64,000 nucleotides of DNA from Calditrichia bacterium (GTDB lineage Bacteria; Calditrichota; Calditrichia; RBG-13-44-9; J075), in contig JANQRS010000029.1 in NCBI GenBank assembly GCA_028284445.1, positions 124,001 through 188,000 on the forward strand, in the 5' to 3' direction. The position numbers were made by a program, and so were the translations under genes. This document shows, piece by piece, positions 42,086 through 51,106 of the stretch. Position 1 is the stretch's first letter, and each line of letters begins with the position of its first letter. The notes below the pieces were generated by a model that saw nothing but the letters and a program-made list of their open reading frames with translations, was not told the DNA's origin and did not search any database.

Positions 42086-43276
42086 CTAATCAAAGACCCG
42101 AAGTACAAATGACTTCAAGTACTCACCTTCGCGATGAAAAATATTGATTGGATGATCTGCCGGTTGGCCGGTGCGGGCAATGATTTGGACGCGCCTGCCC
42201 GCCTCCTGGGCAGCCGAGAAGAGAATTTTTTGAAAGAGATCCCAATCGACAAACGGCGAGCATGAACAGCTCAGGATGATACCGCCATCGACTACTTTTT
42301 GAATCGCCAGCCGATTAATGTCCTTGTAAGCGCGTGCCCCCTGGTTAACGCTTTTCTTGTGTTTCACGAATGCCGGCGGGTCAAGCACAATGACATCATA
42401 ATTTTCATTTAACTCCCGCAGGTATTCAAAGACATTCGCTTTGCTGAAGATGTGATCTTCCGGGTGCAGTTCATTCAGGGCGAAATTTTCCTTCGCCATG
42501 GACAATGCGGGTTCGCTGATATCAACTGTGGTGGTTATCGCCCGGCGCAGAGCTGCGTATACGCTAAAGCCGCCGGTGTATCCATAGCAATTGAGGAGCT
42601 GTTTCCCGGCGGAAAGATCAGCAATCAATTGGCGATTATCGCGTTGGTCGAGAAAAAATCCGGTTTTCTGCCCCTTCAACACATCGACATTGAAGAAGAT
42701 GCCGTTTTCGCGGATTCGAATCGGCGAATTGCCTTCACCCATCAGTACCTCATGAACCGGCTCCATACCCTCTTCACGAATCGCACGTGAATCCGATGAT
42801 TCAATAATGGTTGATGGCTGCAAAATATCAGTAAGGATGCTAAGCAGCACATCTTTGCAACGGGCGGTACCAAGCGCATGGAATTGCACAACCAGGGTGT
42901 TACCGTAGCGATCTACTACCAAACCCGGCATATGATCACCATCGCCATTGACAACCCGATAGGCGGTGGTGTTTTCATCAAAAAAACTGAGTCGGTGAGA
43001 GGTCGCCTGTTCAATCCGACCGCGAAAGAATAATTCATCAATCGGACGATCATTAAAGGTCAGCATGCGGACGCGGATTTGCGAATTGGGATTGACAAAG
43101 CCCTTTCCCTGGAAAACCCCTTTGCTGTCAAAAACCGAAAGGATATCGCCGGGCTCAAATTCTCCTTCGATGCGGGCAATGCCTCCGGAAAACACCCAGG
43201 GATGACGGTTGCGAATTGATTTATTCCGTCCATCTTTTAGCACAACTTTTGCGCTATTGTTGTCAAATCTATTCAT
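42086..43276 (-). CDS. rlmI: Class I rRNA cytosine-C5 methyltransferase, RlmI-like
   Basis: 396 residues. An N-terminal PUA domain (KSIRNRHPWVFSGGIARIEG) is followed by the SAM-dependent methyltransferase fold: LLNCYGYTGGFSVYA for SAM binding, DVIVLDPPAFVKHKKS for motif IV and SCSCSPFVDWDLF with the catalytic-type cysteines. Length and order match RlmI, which makes m5C1962 in 23S rRNA. GAGG stands seven bases before the ATG at 43276. Confidence 0.9.
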   Translation of the reverse strand: MNRFDNNSAKVVLKDGRNKSIRNRHPWVFSGGIARIEGEFEPGDILSVFDSKGVFQGKGFVNPNSQIRVRMLTFNDRPIDELFFRGRIEQATSHRLSFFDENTTAYRVVNGDGDHMPGLVVDRYGNTLVVQFHALGTARCKDVLLSILTDILQPSTIIESSDSRAIREEGMEPVHEVLMGEGNSPIRIRENGIFFNVDVLKGQKTGFFLDQRDNRQLIADLSAGKQLLNCYGYTGGFSVYAALRRAITTTVDISEPALSMAKENFALNELHPEDHIFSKANVFEYLRELNENYDVIVLDPPAFVKHKKSVNQGARAYKDINRLAIQKVVDGGIILSCSCSPFVDWDLFQKILFSAAQEAGRRVQIIARTGQPADHPINIFHREGEYLKSFVLRVFD

Positions 43277-43624
43277 GGCAGTGCCTCGAAAAATCAAGTT
43301 GATAATATAAGGTGATTTTTGATGAAAACAACAAGTGAGATGCTAACTGCATCACGAACACTTTCTGCTCCGTTATAATTATTACGCCATGGTTGTTTGT
43401 CAATCAACCTTTGTCCAATTAATTGAGGATGCTAGATGCTAGATGCTAGATGCTAGATGTTTGGGTAAATCTACGTCAAAGACATTTACCAGACCGCCTG
43501 TACGATTCAACTTCCAGTATCCAGTATCCAGCATTACTTGAATTTGGACAATCAACTTGACGGAGTACTAGTATCTGGCGCAACATTGCCTTATATTTCG
43601 GGTCTTTAATAAAATGAGGTCTTA
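43277..43624. other. Intergenic region with heptamer repeats
   Basis: A 7-bp unit GATGCTA is repeated 4.5 times at 43428-43459. A related CCAGTAT unit is repeated about 2.5 times near 43514-43531, followed by CCAGCAT. No gene, and no clear promoter for the HtrA gene, was found. Confidence 0.8.
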
Positions 43625-44983
43625 ATGAAAAGAGTATCCGTGATCGTATTGCTGTGGTCCATGTGTCTGATGGGGCAATCGGATCTGGTTTCCTTACAGG
43701 GACAGATCTATGGCGCCCGCGATAAAGTGCTGCCGGCCCTGGTCCACGTTGAACCGATAAAGAAGATATATAATCGTGGTGAAGAACAACGGACCCTGGT
43801 TACAGGAAGTGGCGTGATCTTTTCGCCGGAAGGCTATGTGATGACCAATGATCATGTGGCCGGGAATGCTGAGAAAGTCTGGTGCACCCTTTCGAATAAA
43901 GAACGGATAACCGCTACTGTCGTTGGCAGCGATCCTTCAACGGATATTGCCGTTCTAAAATTAAACCTCGACGAACTAAAAGATCCAAGCATTATTTCTG
44001 CCGCGCTTGGCAATTCAGACGATCTGCAGGTTGGTCAGATAGTTCTGGCGCTTGGCAGTCCTTTAGGACTTTCCCGCTCCGTTTCAATGGGCGTTGTTAG
44101 CTCTATTGATCGATATTTCCCCGATCGCGGCTCGATGATTTCTCCTTATAATTTATGGATACAGACCGACGCTGCCATTAATCCCGGCAACAGCGGTGGT
44201 CCTCTGATCGATCTTACCGGCAAGGTTATCGGTATCAATGCCCGTGCTGTCTTCCTGGCGGACAATCTCGGTTTTGCGATTCCTATAAATCTTGCTCGCT
44301 CAGTGTCTGAGGAGATTATCAAAGGCAGTACTGTTCAGCGCGCCTGGATTGGTATGGAGCTTAAACCAATCAAGGACTTTCGTGAATATGTCGATAAGCC
44401 GGATTTGAAAGGGGCGCTGGTTGTTCATATTGAAAAGAACTCCCCGGTAGAAAAGGCTGGTCTGAAAGCCGGCGATGTGGTTCAACGAATAGGTGAGGAT
44501 GAAATTAACGCCTCCTTTGAAGAAGATTTGCCGGCAGTTCGCCAAGTCATCGCGACCTTACCGATCGACGAAAGCGTTGAATTTGCTATTTGGCGTGACG
44601 GTAAGTCCCGCAAGTTGAAAGTGAAGACTATTAAAGAACCGTTCAATGATGAGCCGGAATACGATGCCGCTGAATGGGGGATTGTCATCAAGAACTTGTC
44701 TTGGCATATCTACCGGATGCAGATGCTGCAAGATTTTGATGGCATTTATGTCACCAGCGTGAAGCCGGGCGGACCGGGTGAGCAAGCGAATATACGCAAC
44801 GGTGATGTGATCAAGAAAATCAACGGAACGAAGGTGAAAGATAAAAAAGATTTGATGCGCCTTTATGAGGCTTCGCTGCAAAAGAAAACCGAACCGATTT
44901 TTGTCGAGATTATCCGACAGGGGCATCCCTATTTTGCAGTGATTAAGCAGAAAACCCTGAAAGCGAAAAATGCGGTCAAGTGA
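43625..44983 (+). CDS. HtrA/Deg-type periplasmic serine protease
   Basis: 452 residues with a signal peptide (VIVLLWSMCLMGQ). The trypsin-like domain has an intact triad: His77 in TNDHVAG, Asp107 in STDIAVLKL and Ser190 in NPGNSGGPL. Two PDZ domains follow at about 240-335 (VHIEKNSPVEKAGLKAGDVVQRI) and 360-450 (VTSVKPGGPGEQANIRNGDVIKKI). It would degrade or refold damaged envelope proteins. The next gene is a catalytically degenerate paralogue 16 bp away. Confidence 0.92.
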   Translation: MKRVSVIVLLWSMCLMGQSDLVSLQGQIYGARDKVLPALVHVEPIKKIYNRGEEQRTLVTGSGVIFSPEGYVMTNDHVAGNAEKVWCTLSNKERITATVVGSDPSTDIAVLKLNLDELKDPSIISAALGNSDDLQVGQIVLALGSPLGLSRSVSMGVVSSIDRYFPDRGSMISPYNLWIQTDAAINPGNSGGPLIDLTGKVIGINARAVFLADNLGFAIPINLARSVSEEIIKGSTVQRAWIGMELKPIKDFREYVDKPDLKGALVVHIEKNSPVEKAGLKAGDVVQRIGEDEINASFEEDLPAVRQVIATLPIDESVEFAIWRDGKSRKLKVKTIKEPFNDEPEYDAAEWGIVIKNLSWHIYRMQMLQDFDGIYVTSVKPGGPGEQANIRNGDVIKKINGTKVKDKKDLMRLYEASLQKKTEPIFVEIIRQGHPYFAVIKQKTLKAKNAVK

Positions 44984-44999
44984 GCCGGAAGGAGTCCTC

Positions 45000-46406
45000 A
45001 TGAAGCAGTTTTGTCAAAAAATTTTCTTGTGCCTGATCGCTCTGACAATCGCTGGTATGGCGCAAGCGCCGGCTGAGTTGTTTAAGCAGCATCGGGACAA
45101 GCTCGGTATTGTTCAGTATTACAAGAACGTCTCGTCGCAGTCGCAAATCGGCTCATATATCAAAATTAAGCAGGAACGCATTGGTATCCTGGTGAGCGAT
45201 GATGGTCTGGTAATGGTCAACAGCGACGTTTATCCTCTCTCCCTCGACATCATTTCCGGCGATGGCGGTTCTTTTGCGTCTGGTGAACCGAGTGACTTTA
45301 AGGTCAAGTTTGCGAACGGAAAAGAATATGCGGCCGAATTCATCGGCAAAGACGATGAATCCCAAGTTGCATTTGTGCGCATCACAGATCCGCTGCCGAA
45401 GCCGCTGCCCTTTGTTTCCTTTGCCGGCAGCAAAGACGTCGATGTTGGCGATACCGTTTTCCTTCTGGAGTTACTTGGCGAGAACTATAATAACGAACCG
45501 ATTTTTACGCCGATGACCATTAACGCGATTGTGACCAAGCCGCGGCGCAAATTCCTGGTCAAAAATGGTGTTGTTGCTATGTCTGCCGGTGGTCTGGTGA
45601 TTACCGACAAAGGTGAGGCCATTGCAATTACACTGCGCAATGATTATAGCTATTCGTTTATGTCTGTTGGAGAATTTGATGAGTTCCAGCAGGTGTTTAT
45701 GGAGCTTGGGCCAACCGAATGGTTTAAAGAACTGATAGAAAATCCGCCGGTCTTGAAAAAATCAATTACCAGCTCCAAAGCCTGGCTGGGCATTGGGATG
45801 CAGGCGCTTACGGAAGATTTGAGAGAATACTGGAAGATTCCAGCCGAAGGCGGCGTTGTAGTTGATCGTATTTTTCCGGATTCCCCGGCAGCAAAATCGG
45901 GCTTGAAAGTGCGGGATGTGCTGGTAAAGATCAATGGTGAGAGTCTCGAAATCAAGCGCGACGAAGAAACCAATCGCTTTCGTCAAATGATTACCACCCA
46001 GAATCCTGGCGAAACCATGGAGGTTGTCTATTATCGCGATGGCAAGAAGCGCGAAGCAGACATCAAGCTGCAGCCTGCGCCGAGGGCCATTGATTTGGCG
46101 GAAAAGCTGCAAATGTCCAATCTTGGCATTGAAGTTCGCGAACTCACTCGCGACATATTCTATAACTACAATTTACCGCTTGATGTCCAGGGCGTCTATG
46201 TGTACCAGGTAGATCGCGCCTCACCGGCGGGTCTCGGTGGACTTGGCACCGGCAGTATCATCACGCATGTTAATGGTAAAGCGGTAAAAGACCTGGTTTC
46301 TTTCGAAAAGACCATTGAGTCGGTGCTGGCCGAAAAACCGAAGAAGATTCTCTTTCAGGTCCGCCTTCGTCGCAATACAAACTTTGTATTTGCTGAATTG
46401 AAGTAA
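45000..46406 (+). CDS. HtrA paralogue lacking the catalytic triad (pseudoprotease)
   Basis: 468 residues with a signal peptide (IFLCLIALTIAGMAQA). It follows the same layout as its neighbour: a trypsin-like fold and two PDZ domains (VVVDRIFPDSPAAKSGLKVRDVLVKI and VYQVDRASPAGLGGLGTGSIITHV). The catalytic positions have changed: NDHVAG of the neighbour is NSDVYP here (Asp76 for His), STDIAVLKL is ESQVAFVRI (Gln122 for Asp), and GNSGGPL is MSAGGLV (Ala196 for Ser). It is therefore probably inactive and may form mixed oligomers with, or deliver substrates to, the active HtrA. AAGGAG precedes the ATG. Confidence 0.88.
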   Translation: MKQFCQKIFLCLIALTIAGMAQAPAELFKQHRDKLGIVQYYKNVSSQSQIGSYIKIKQERIGILVSDDGLVMVNSDVYPLSLDIISGDGGSFASGEPSDFKVKFANGKEYAAEFIGKDDESQVAFVRITDPLPKPLPFVSFAGSKDVDVGDTVFLLELLGENYNNEPIFTPMTINAIVTKPRRKFLVKNGVVAMSAGGLVITDKGEAIAITLRNDYSYSFMSVGEFDEFQQVFMELGPTEWFKELIENPPVLKKSITSSKAWLGIGMQALTEDLREYWKIPAEGGVVVDRIFPDSPAAKSGLKVRDVLVKINGESLEIKRDEETNRFRQMITTQNPGETMEVVYYRDGKKREADIKLQPAPRAIDLAEKLQMSNLGIEVRELTRDIFYNYNLPLDVQGVYVYQVDRASPAGLGGLGTGSIITHVNGKAVKDLVSFEKTIESVLAEKPKKILFQVRLRRNTNFVFAELK

Positions 46407-46411
46407 GCACA

Positions 46412-46861
46412 ATGTCCTTTACGTATGCATATCCCCGTCCGTCAGTGACGGTAGATGTCCTCTTATATCGGCGAGACCGTGCTTCGGTCTTGCTGATACA
46501 ACGAAAGCATCCCCCCTTCCAACTAAAATGGGCCTTGCCCGGTGGATTTGTTGATCAGGATGAAGGTCTTGAAACAGCAGCACTGCGCGAATTATTGGAA
46601 GAGACCGGCTTAAAGGATCTGAATTTGATTCAGCTTGGGGCGTATGGCGATCCCGGGCGTGATCCGCGCGGACATACAATTACAATCGTCTATGGTGGTA
46701 TTATCACTGAAGGTGAAGCGAGTGAGTTGCTGGCTGGTGATGATGCTCGCGAAGCTCGCTGGTTTCGGCAAGAGGCGCTGCCTGATCTGGCTTTTGATCA
46801 CGATCGTGTTATTTCTGAATGCCTTCCAAAGCTACTCAATGTAGGCAATAACCAGGGTTAG
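46412..46861 (+). CDS. NUDIX hydrolase
   Basis: 149 residues. The Nudix box is complete (GGFVDQDEGLETAALRELLEETGL) and the N-terminal strand SVTVDVLLYRR plus LLIQRKHPPF resemble ADP-ribose/ADP-sugar pyrophosphatases. Cytoplasmic; exact substrate unknown. It starts five bases after the pseudo-HtrA stop codon, so it is part of the same transcript, and its last 30 bp overlap the 3' end of the convergent phosphatase gene. Confidence 0.9.
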   Translation: MSFTYAYPRPSVTVDVLLYRRDRASVLLIQRKHPPFQLKWALPGGFVDQDEGLETAALRELLEETGLKDLNLIQLGAYGDPGRDPRGHTITIVYGGIITEGEASELLAGDDAREARWFRQEALPDLAFDHDRVISECLPKLLNVGNNQG

Positions 46862-48769
46862 ATCGTCCTGGTAGGCGCTTGAGCCGCTATATTGCATTAA
46901 CTCTTTCAGAATGAGCGCCTTCATTTCACGAGGGGGGGCGCCATAATTGGATTTCAGTAGTTCGATAAACTGATCCTCGCCAAATTCTTCCCCGGAACTG
47001 TTTTTGATCTCCGTGACACCGTCGGTAAACAAAATGACGTAGTCACCGCTTTCAACATGGACAGTTGCGCGAGTGTAGGACTGGTTTGGCATGAAACCCA
47101 GCACCGTGCCGCCTTTGTCGAGTAATTCAATCGAGCGATCCTTGCGCATAAGCAGTGGCGGATTATGACCGGCGTTGGTGTATTTGATGACCTTTTCCCG
47201 AACATTGATAATGCCATAAAAGAAGGTGACGTAGTATCCCGGTGAGGTCGCTTCGTATAAGAGATTGTTCAGGCGCGCAACCACAGAAGACACCGGGTCC
47301 ATATATTTTAGTAGGCTTTTGAAGGCAGCATATGTCACCGCCATGAGAATGGCGGCAGGTGTTCCTTTTCCGGAAACATCACCGATGGCAATTCCTTCGC
47401 GATCTTCATCAATGCGAATAATATCGTAGAGATCACCGCCAACAATCAAACTGGGCACATTTGCCACGGCGATCTTTACTCCGGGAACTGTTGGGAAGCG
47501 CTTCCGCAGGAGCGCCTGCTGGACGCGGGATGCTACAACCAGTTCACTTTGCATCCGCTTCTTGGCGACGCTGTCCTCGTAAAGCTGGGCATTGCGAATT
47601 GCAATGGCCGCAAGACCGGAAAACAAGGTCAAGCGTTCCAGGTCTTCCTGGGAGAAGTGTTCAAGCGTGTTGCTCTCGGCAACCAGTGACCCAATTGCTT
47701 TATCCCTACTGATAATTGGCACCGTGATTTGCGATTTGGTTTTTGGCCGCAGCGCAAAATAGACCGGGTCTTTGCTCACATCCGGGATAATGACCCCGCG
47801 CTGGGTCTGTATGGCCCAACCGCTGACGCCATCATCCGCTTTCAATTTAATTCTGTTAAGGATGGATGTGTCGTAGCCACGCGTGGCTGTATGCTCGAGA
47901 TGTTTTTGCTTTTTGTCGACCAGGAAGATTGCAGCTGCGTCATAGGTCATCAACTGCGACAGATTATCAAGAATTGCATCCAATACGTCTGACAGATTGA
48001 GCGTGGCGGTAATTTTAGTAACAACTTCCAGTAGCAACTGGCTTTCCAGCGACTTCCGCTGAATTTGACTGCTGATTTGGGCATTCTCCAACAGATTGGC
48101 GCCCCGCCCTGACAATCTCAAAAAGGCCGCCTTTAGGTTCTGATTATTCAGCGTGTATTCAATAGCTTTGTGAAGGAAGAGAAAACCCGCGAGGGTATTG
48201 TGCGCTTGTAGCGGCAGAAAGTAGGTATATTCATCTAGGTCGATTTTTTCTGCAAGCGTTTTGAATTTTAGCGAATCCTCTTTGAGAGCCGATATCTTAT
48301 GAAAGCGGATATTGTTATCAAAATGCAGTGGTTCCGGCAGTAGGTTGATTTCCGGCGCCTGGATAAAGTGTTCTCCGGTTTCAGGATTCACCAACTCGTA
48401 GCAGCTTCCCGTATAGACATAGAAGAGGTAGGGGAGGTCGTCCATAACCTTCCTGAGGAAACGGTTCATCTTGCGGGTTAGTTCATCAAAGTCCATCAGC
48501 GGATTTAGATCTTGCTCAAAATCGAGAATGGATTTCCGCATGCGGTATTGGGAATAGTAGAAGCTGCGATCGACAAAACGTTGCAGGATAGCGGTCATTT
48601 TGCCACGATTCGGGACAATGATCAGCATGCTGAGCACGAAAGCAACATAGGGCATCGACCGTCCGCCCATCCATTCCAAAAGCATATGGATCGAGACGTA
48701 GGTTAGCGAATAGGTCAACACTTTGAAGAAAATCAAAAGCGGACGATTTAGAATCGGCTTTAGATGCAA
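46832..48769 (-). CDS. GAF-SpoIIE/RsbU-type PP2C phosphatase, membrane-bound
   Basis: 645 residues. Two hydrophobic stretches at the N-terminus (LIFFKVLTYSLTYVSIHMLL, PYVAFVLSMLIIVP) anchor it in the membrane; a GAF domain lies at about 245-390 (LLLEVVTKITATLNLSDVLD, VPIISRDKAIGSLVAES). The C-terminal SpoIIE domain at about 420-640 shows GGDLYDIIRIDE, IAIGDVSGKGTPAA, YTNAGHNPPLL and LFTDGVTE, the metal-binding motifs. It would dephosphorylate an anti-sigma-factor antagonist-type protein (partner switching), but no such partner gene lies nearby. The start codon is TTG with GGAG eight bases upstream. Confidence 0.88.
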   Translation of the reverse strand: MHLKPILNRPLLIFFKVLTYSLTYVSIHMLLEWMGGRSMPYVAFVLSMLIIVPNRGKMTAILQRFVDRSFYYSQYRMRKSILDFEQDLNPLMDFDELTRKMNRFLRKVMDDLPYLFYVYTGSCYELVNPETGEHFIQAPEINLLPEPLHFDNNIRFHKISALKEDSLKFKTLAEKIDLDEYTYFLPLQAHNTLAGFLFLHKAIEYTLNNQNLKAAFLRLSGRGANLLENAQISSQIQRKSLESQLLLEVVTKITATLNLSDVLDAILDNLSQLMTYDAAAIFLVDKKQKHLEHTATRGYDTSILNRIKLKADDGVSGWAIQTQRGVIIPDVSKDPVYFALRPKTKSQITVPIISRDKAIGSLVAESNTLEHFSQEDLERLTLFSGLAAIAIRNAQLYEDSVAKKRMQSELVVASRVQQALLRKRFPTVPGVKIAVANVPSLIVGGDLYDIIRIDEDREGIAIGDVSGKGTPAAILMAVTYAAFKSLLKYMDPVSSVVARLNNLLYEATSPGYYVTFFYGIINVREKVIKYTNAGHNPPLLMRKDRSIELLDKGGTVLGFMPNQSYTRATVHVESGDYVILFTDGVTEIKNSSGEEFGEDQFIELLKSNYGAPPREMKALILKELMQYSGSSAYQDDLTLVIAYIE

Positions 48770-48988
48770 CAGATTGTCTCCATGACGTTTACTCTTCTGG
48801 CTGCTGTATTCAAAGAGCGGCGATGGACATTGTGTCTACAGACAGCCATAAGACACCAAAATAACCATTTGCCTTCGATTTTGGAAAACAAATTTCATTA
48901 GGTGTCTAATGATAGACTGAATAACTTTATGAGATAGTTACCGGGTTGAACCCCGATTTCCTATGACAAACAGATTGTAAAAATATCA

Positions 48989-49972
48989 ATGAAGCAAATT
49001 CAAACCGGAACGGCATTGCTGCTAACACTACTGGTTATAGGAAGCAGTGGATACGTCTTGATCGAGGGCTGGTCGGTGTTGGATGCCCTCTATATGACCG
49101 TTATTACCATCTCGACGACCGGGTTTCGTGAGGTACAGCCATTGACGCAGGCAGGGAGGATGTTCACCGCCTTTCTGATCTTATCCAGTGTTGGATTGAT
49201 TGCTTATTTTGGCAGTCAAATTGCCCAGGTCGTTGTTGAAAGCCAATTTCTCAGGAGTCGCAAAGTGAGTCACGATATCAAACGCCTGAACGGGCACTAC
49301 ATTGTTTGTGGATATGGCCGCGTTGGCCGTCCAATTTGTGAAGAGTTGAAAGAGGCCGGAGTGCCCTTCCTGATCATTGAGAATCAGGAGAAATATATCG
49401 AGCCGATGACGGCGAAAGGATATCACTTTATTATCGGGGATGCAACGATAGATGAAACACTGCATAGCGCCGGTATTGACCGCGCCAGGGGATTGGTGAC
49501 TGCCCTGGGTACAGATGTCGAGAATGTTTATGCGACTCTGTCGGCAAAGGAGTTAAACCCGGAAATCTTTATCGTTAGCAGGGCGCTGGCGGATGAGTCG
49601 GAGAAAAAACTTCTTCGCGCCGGCGCAGATCGTATTGTTAAGCCATATGAAATTGGGGGAAGCCGAATGGCGCAGTTGCTACTTCGTCCCGGCGTGGTAG
49701 ACTTTATGGACGTGGTCTCCAAAAAGCATCATGTGGATTTGAAATTGGAAGAAATTATTCTTGAGGATGGATCGTCGCTTATTGATAAAACCGTCACCGA
49801 TGCGAATATACACAAGTCCCTGAATGTCATCGTCGTTGCGATTTTTCGAAAGGATGAGACCTTCCTCTACAATCCCGACTCTTCTACCAAACTTGAAATA
49901 GATGATCGTTTGATCGCAATTGGATTAAGCGAAGACTTGGCCCGTCTGGCTCAACTTGGCAGTAAAAATTGA
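48989..49972 (+). CDS. Two-helix potassium channel with RCK/TrkA domains
   Basis: 327 residues. Two membrane helices (TALLLTLLVIGSSGYVLI and FTAFLILSSVGLIAYFGS) flank a pore loop with the filter region TISTTGFREV, followed by a TrkA-N Rossmann domain (YIVCGYGRVGRPICEEL) and a TrkA-C domain. The usual filter is T-V-G-Y/F-G; here Arg stands at the last glycine position, which may alter conduction. It would mediate regulated potassium flux across the inner membrane. Confidence 0.85.
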   Translation: MKQIQTGTALLLTLLVIGSSGYVLIEGWSVLDALYMTVITISTTGFREVQPLTQAGRMFTAFLILSSVGLIAYFGSQIAQVVVESQFLRSRKVSHDIKRLNGHYIVCGYGRVGRPICEELKEAGVPFLIIENQEKYIEPMTAKGYHFIIGDATIDETLHSAGIDRARGLVTALGTDVENVYATLSAKELNPEIFIVSRALADESEKKLLRAGADRIVKPYEIGGSRMAQLLLRPGVVDFMDVVSKKHHVDLKLEEIILEDGSSLIDKTVTDANIHKSLNVIVVAIFRKDETFLYNPDSSTKLEIDDRLIAIGLSEDLARLAQLGSKN

Positions 49973-50008
49973 TATGGGGATTTTAAATCAAATAGGCTTA
50001 ATGTGACA

Positions 50009-50034
50009 AAAATCAAGTCTATGGACTTGATTTT
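50009..50034 (+). terminator. Hairpin after the potassium channel gene
   Basis: AAAATCAAGTC and GACTTGATTTT pair perfectly over 11 bp around a four-base TATG loop, 36 bp past the stop codon. The downstream T content is modest. The rest of the gap to 50214 shows nothing. Confidence 0.65.
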
Positions 50035-50214
50035 GAGTCTTTAAAGAGGTTGGTACTGTTATTATACCTTTAAAATAGGACAGAATTATAATCGTTGACT
50101 GCGGTACGTCACATAAATGATTTTAAAATATTTTTGTTCTGCTGAGGATAAGCTGACGTGCAGCGAGGCTGCACGTCATTTGTGGGAGTTGTATTGCCAG
50201 TGGCCCTGACGCTT

Positions 50215-50916
50215 TTAGATAGCAACATTTTGTTCGCTTGCTGCCGCTGCTGTTTTTCCTGATGTTGCATATTGCTTCCGGTATTTCCTTGTCCAATAAT
50301 TCCCCAGAATACCGAAAACAACACCTGGCCAAAGCCAGCGAACGACGATAGGTAGAAAGCCAAAATTGGTTGCGGAGAACGCAGTAACGGCGGCAATATA
50401 AGCGCCCATCATATTCCCCATATGAATAAACAGCCAGTTGTAGCGATCCGTTTCCGGGTTAAACGAGCTCCTAAAACGCCGAATATCACTACCGCCCAAT
50501 AGTAATGCAATCACGCCAAAGACAATCATCACCACATTGAAATTGAGCTGAAGGGCGCCAAAGCGAAAGATGCCGAGGTATAGAAGCCCCAAGCCGCTAG
50601 CGACCGTAATCCCTGCGGCAATCCAGTCCAGGGGCGTTGCCGTCTGCCCCCGATCCGGCCGTTTCTGATAGAGGACCCGGTAGCCGGAAAACGCTGAGTA
50701 AAAGCTGAAGATGCCGACGAGCGCCAGGAACACAGATTGATTGCGTATCGTTAGAATAACAGCACTGATAGCAACGACGGTCATGGACCAGAAAAAGATC
50801 TTGCCCCAGCGGCGATGCCAGACCTTGCCTTTTTTTGTCAACATTGCCCCGGGACCAACAAAGAAGGCGATCATCCCGGCGATGATATGAATGGTCAAAA
50901 TAGGAGATTCCAGCAT
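50215..50916 (-). CDS. DUF2306-like multi-pass membrane protein
   Basis: 233 residues with about seven hydrophobic segments. Conserved-looking histidines appear in ILTIHIIAGMIAFFVGP, KVWHRRWGKIFFW and WLFIHMGNMMGAY, as in DUF2306-type membrane proteins, where they might bind heme or metal. Function unknown. It stands alone between two plus-strand genes. The C-terminal tail is Ala/Gln-rich. Confidence 0.7.
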   Translation of the reverse strand: MLESPILTIHIIAGMIAFFVGPGAMLTKKGKVWHRRWGKIFFWSMTVVAISAVILTIRNQSVFLALVGIFSFYSAFSGYRVLYQKRPDRGQTATPLDWIAAGITVASGLGLLYLGIFRFGALQLNFNVVMIVFGVIALLLGGSDIRRFRSSFNPETDRYNWLFIHMGNMMGAYIAAVTAFSATNFGFLPIVVRWLWPGVVFGILGNYWTRKYRKQYATSGKTAAAASEQNVAI

Positions 50917-51038
50917 GGTTTTGTTGTCCTTTCCGCGAATAGACGATTTTCGAATCCGGTTGATTTATACAGCGTCTGTCAAGTAGCTTTCACTGTCTTC
51001 TTATTAGTTTACGAAATTCCTTCAGGCGAGTTGACGAT

Positions 51039-51074
51039 GATCGGTGAATGGTGATTAGAGATCGGTAAATGGTG
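51039..51074. repeat. Short direct repeat GATCGGTRAATGGTG
   Basis: Two 15-bp copies differing at one base (51039-51053 and 51060-51074) stand upstream of the TonB-receptor-like gene. They could be a regulatory direct repeat or simply a remnant of tandem duplication. Confidence 0.5.
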
Positions 51075-51106
51075 TACTCACCGGGGTCATGGTTGTTGGG
51101 AAAGCA

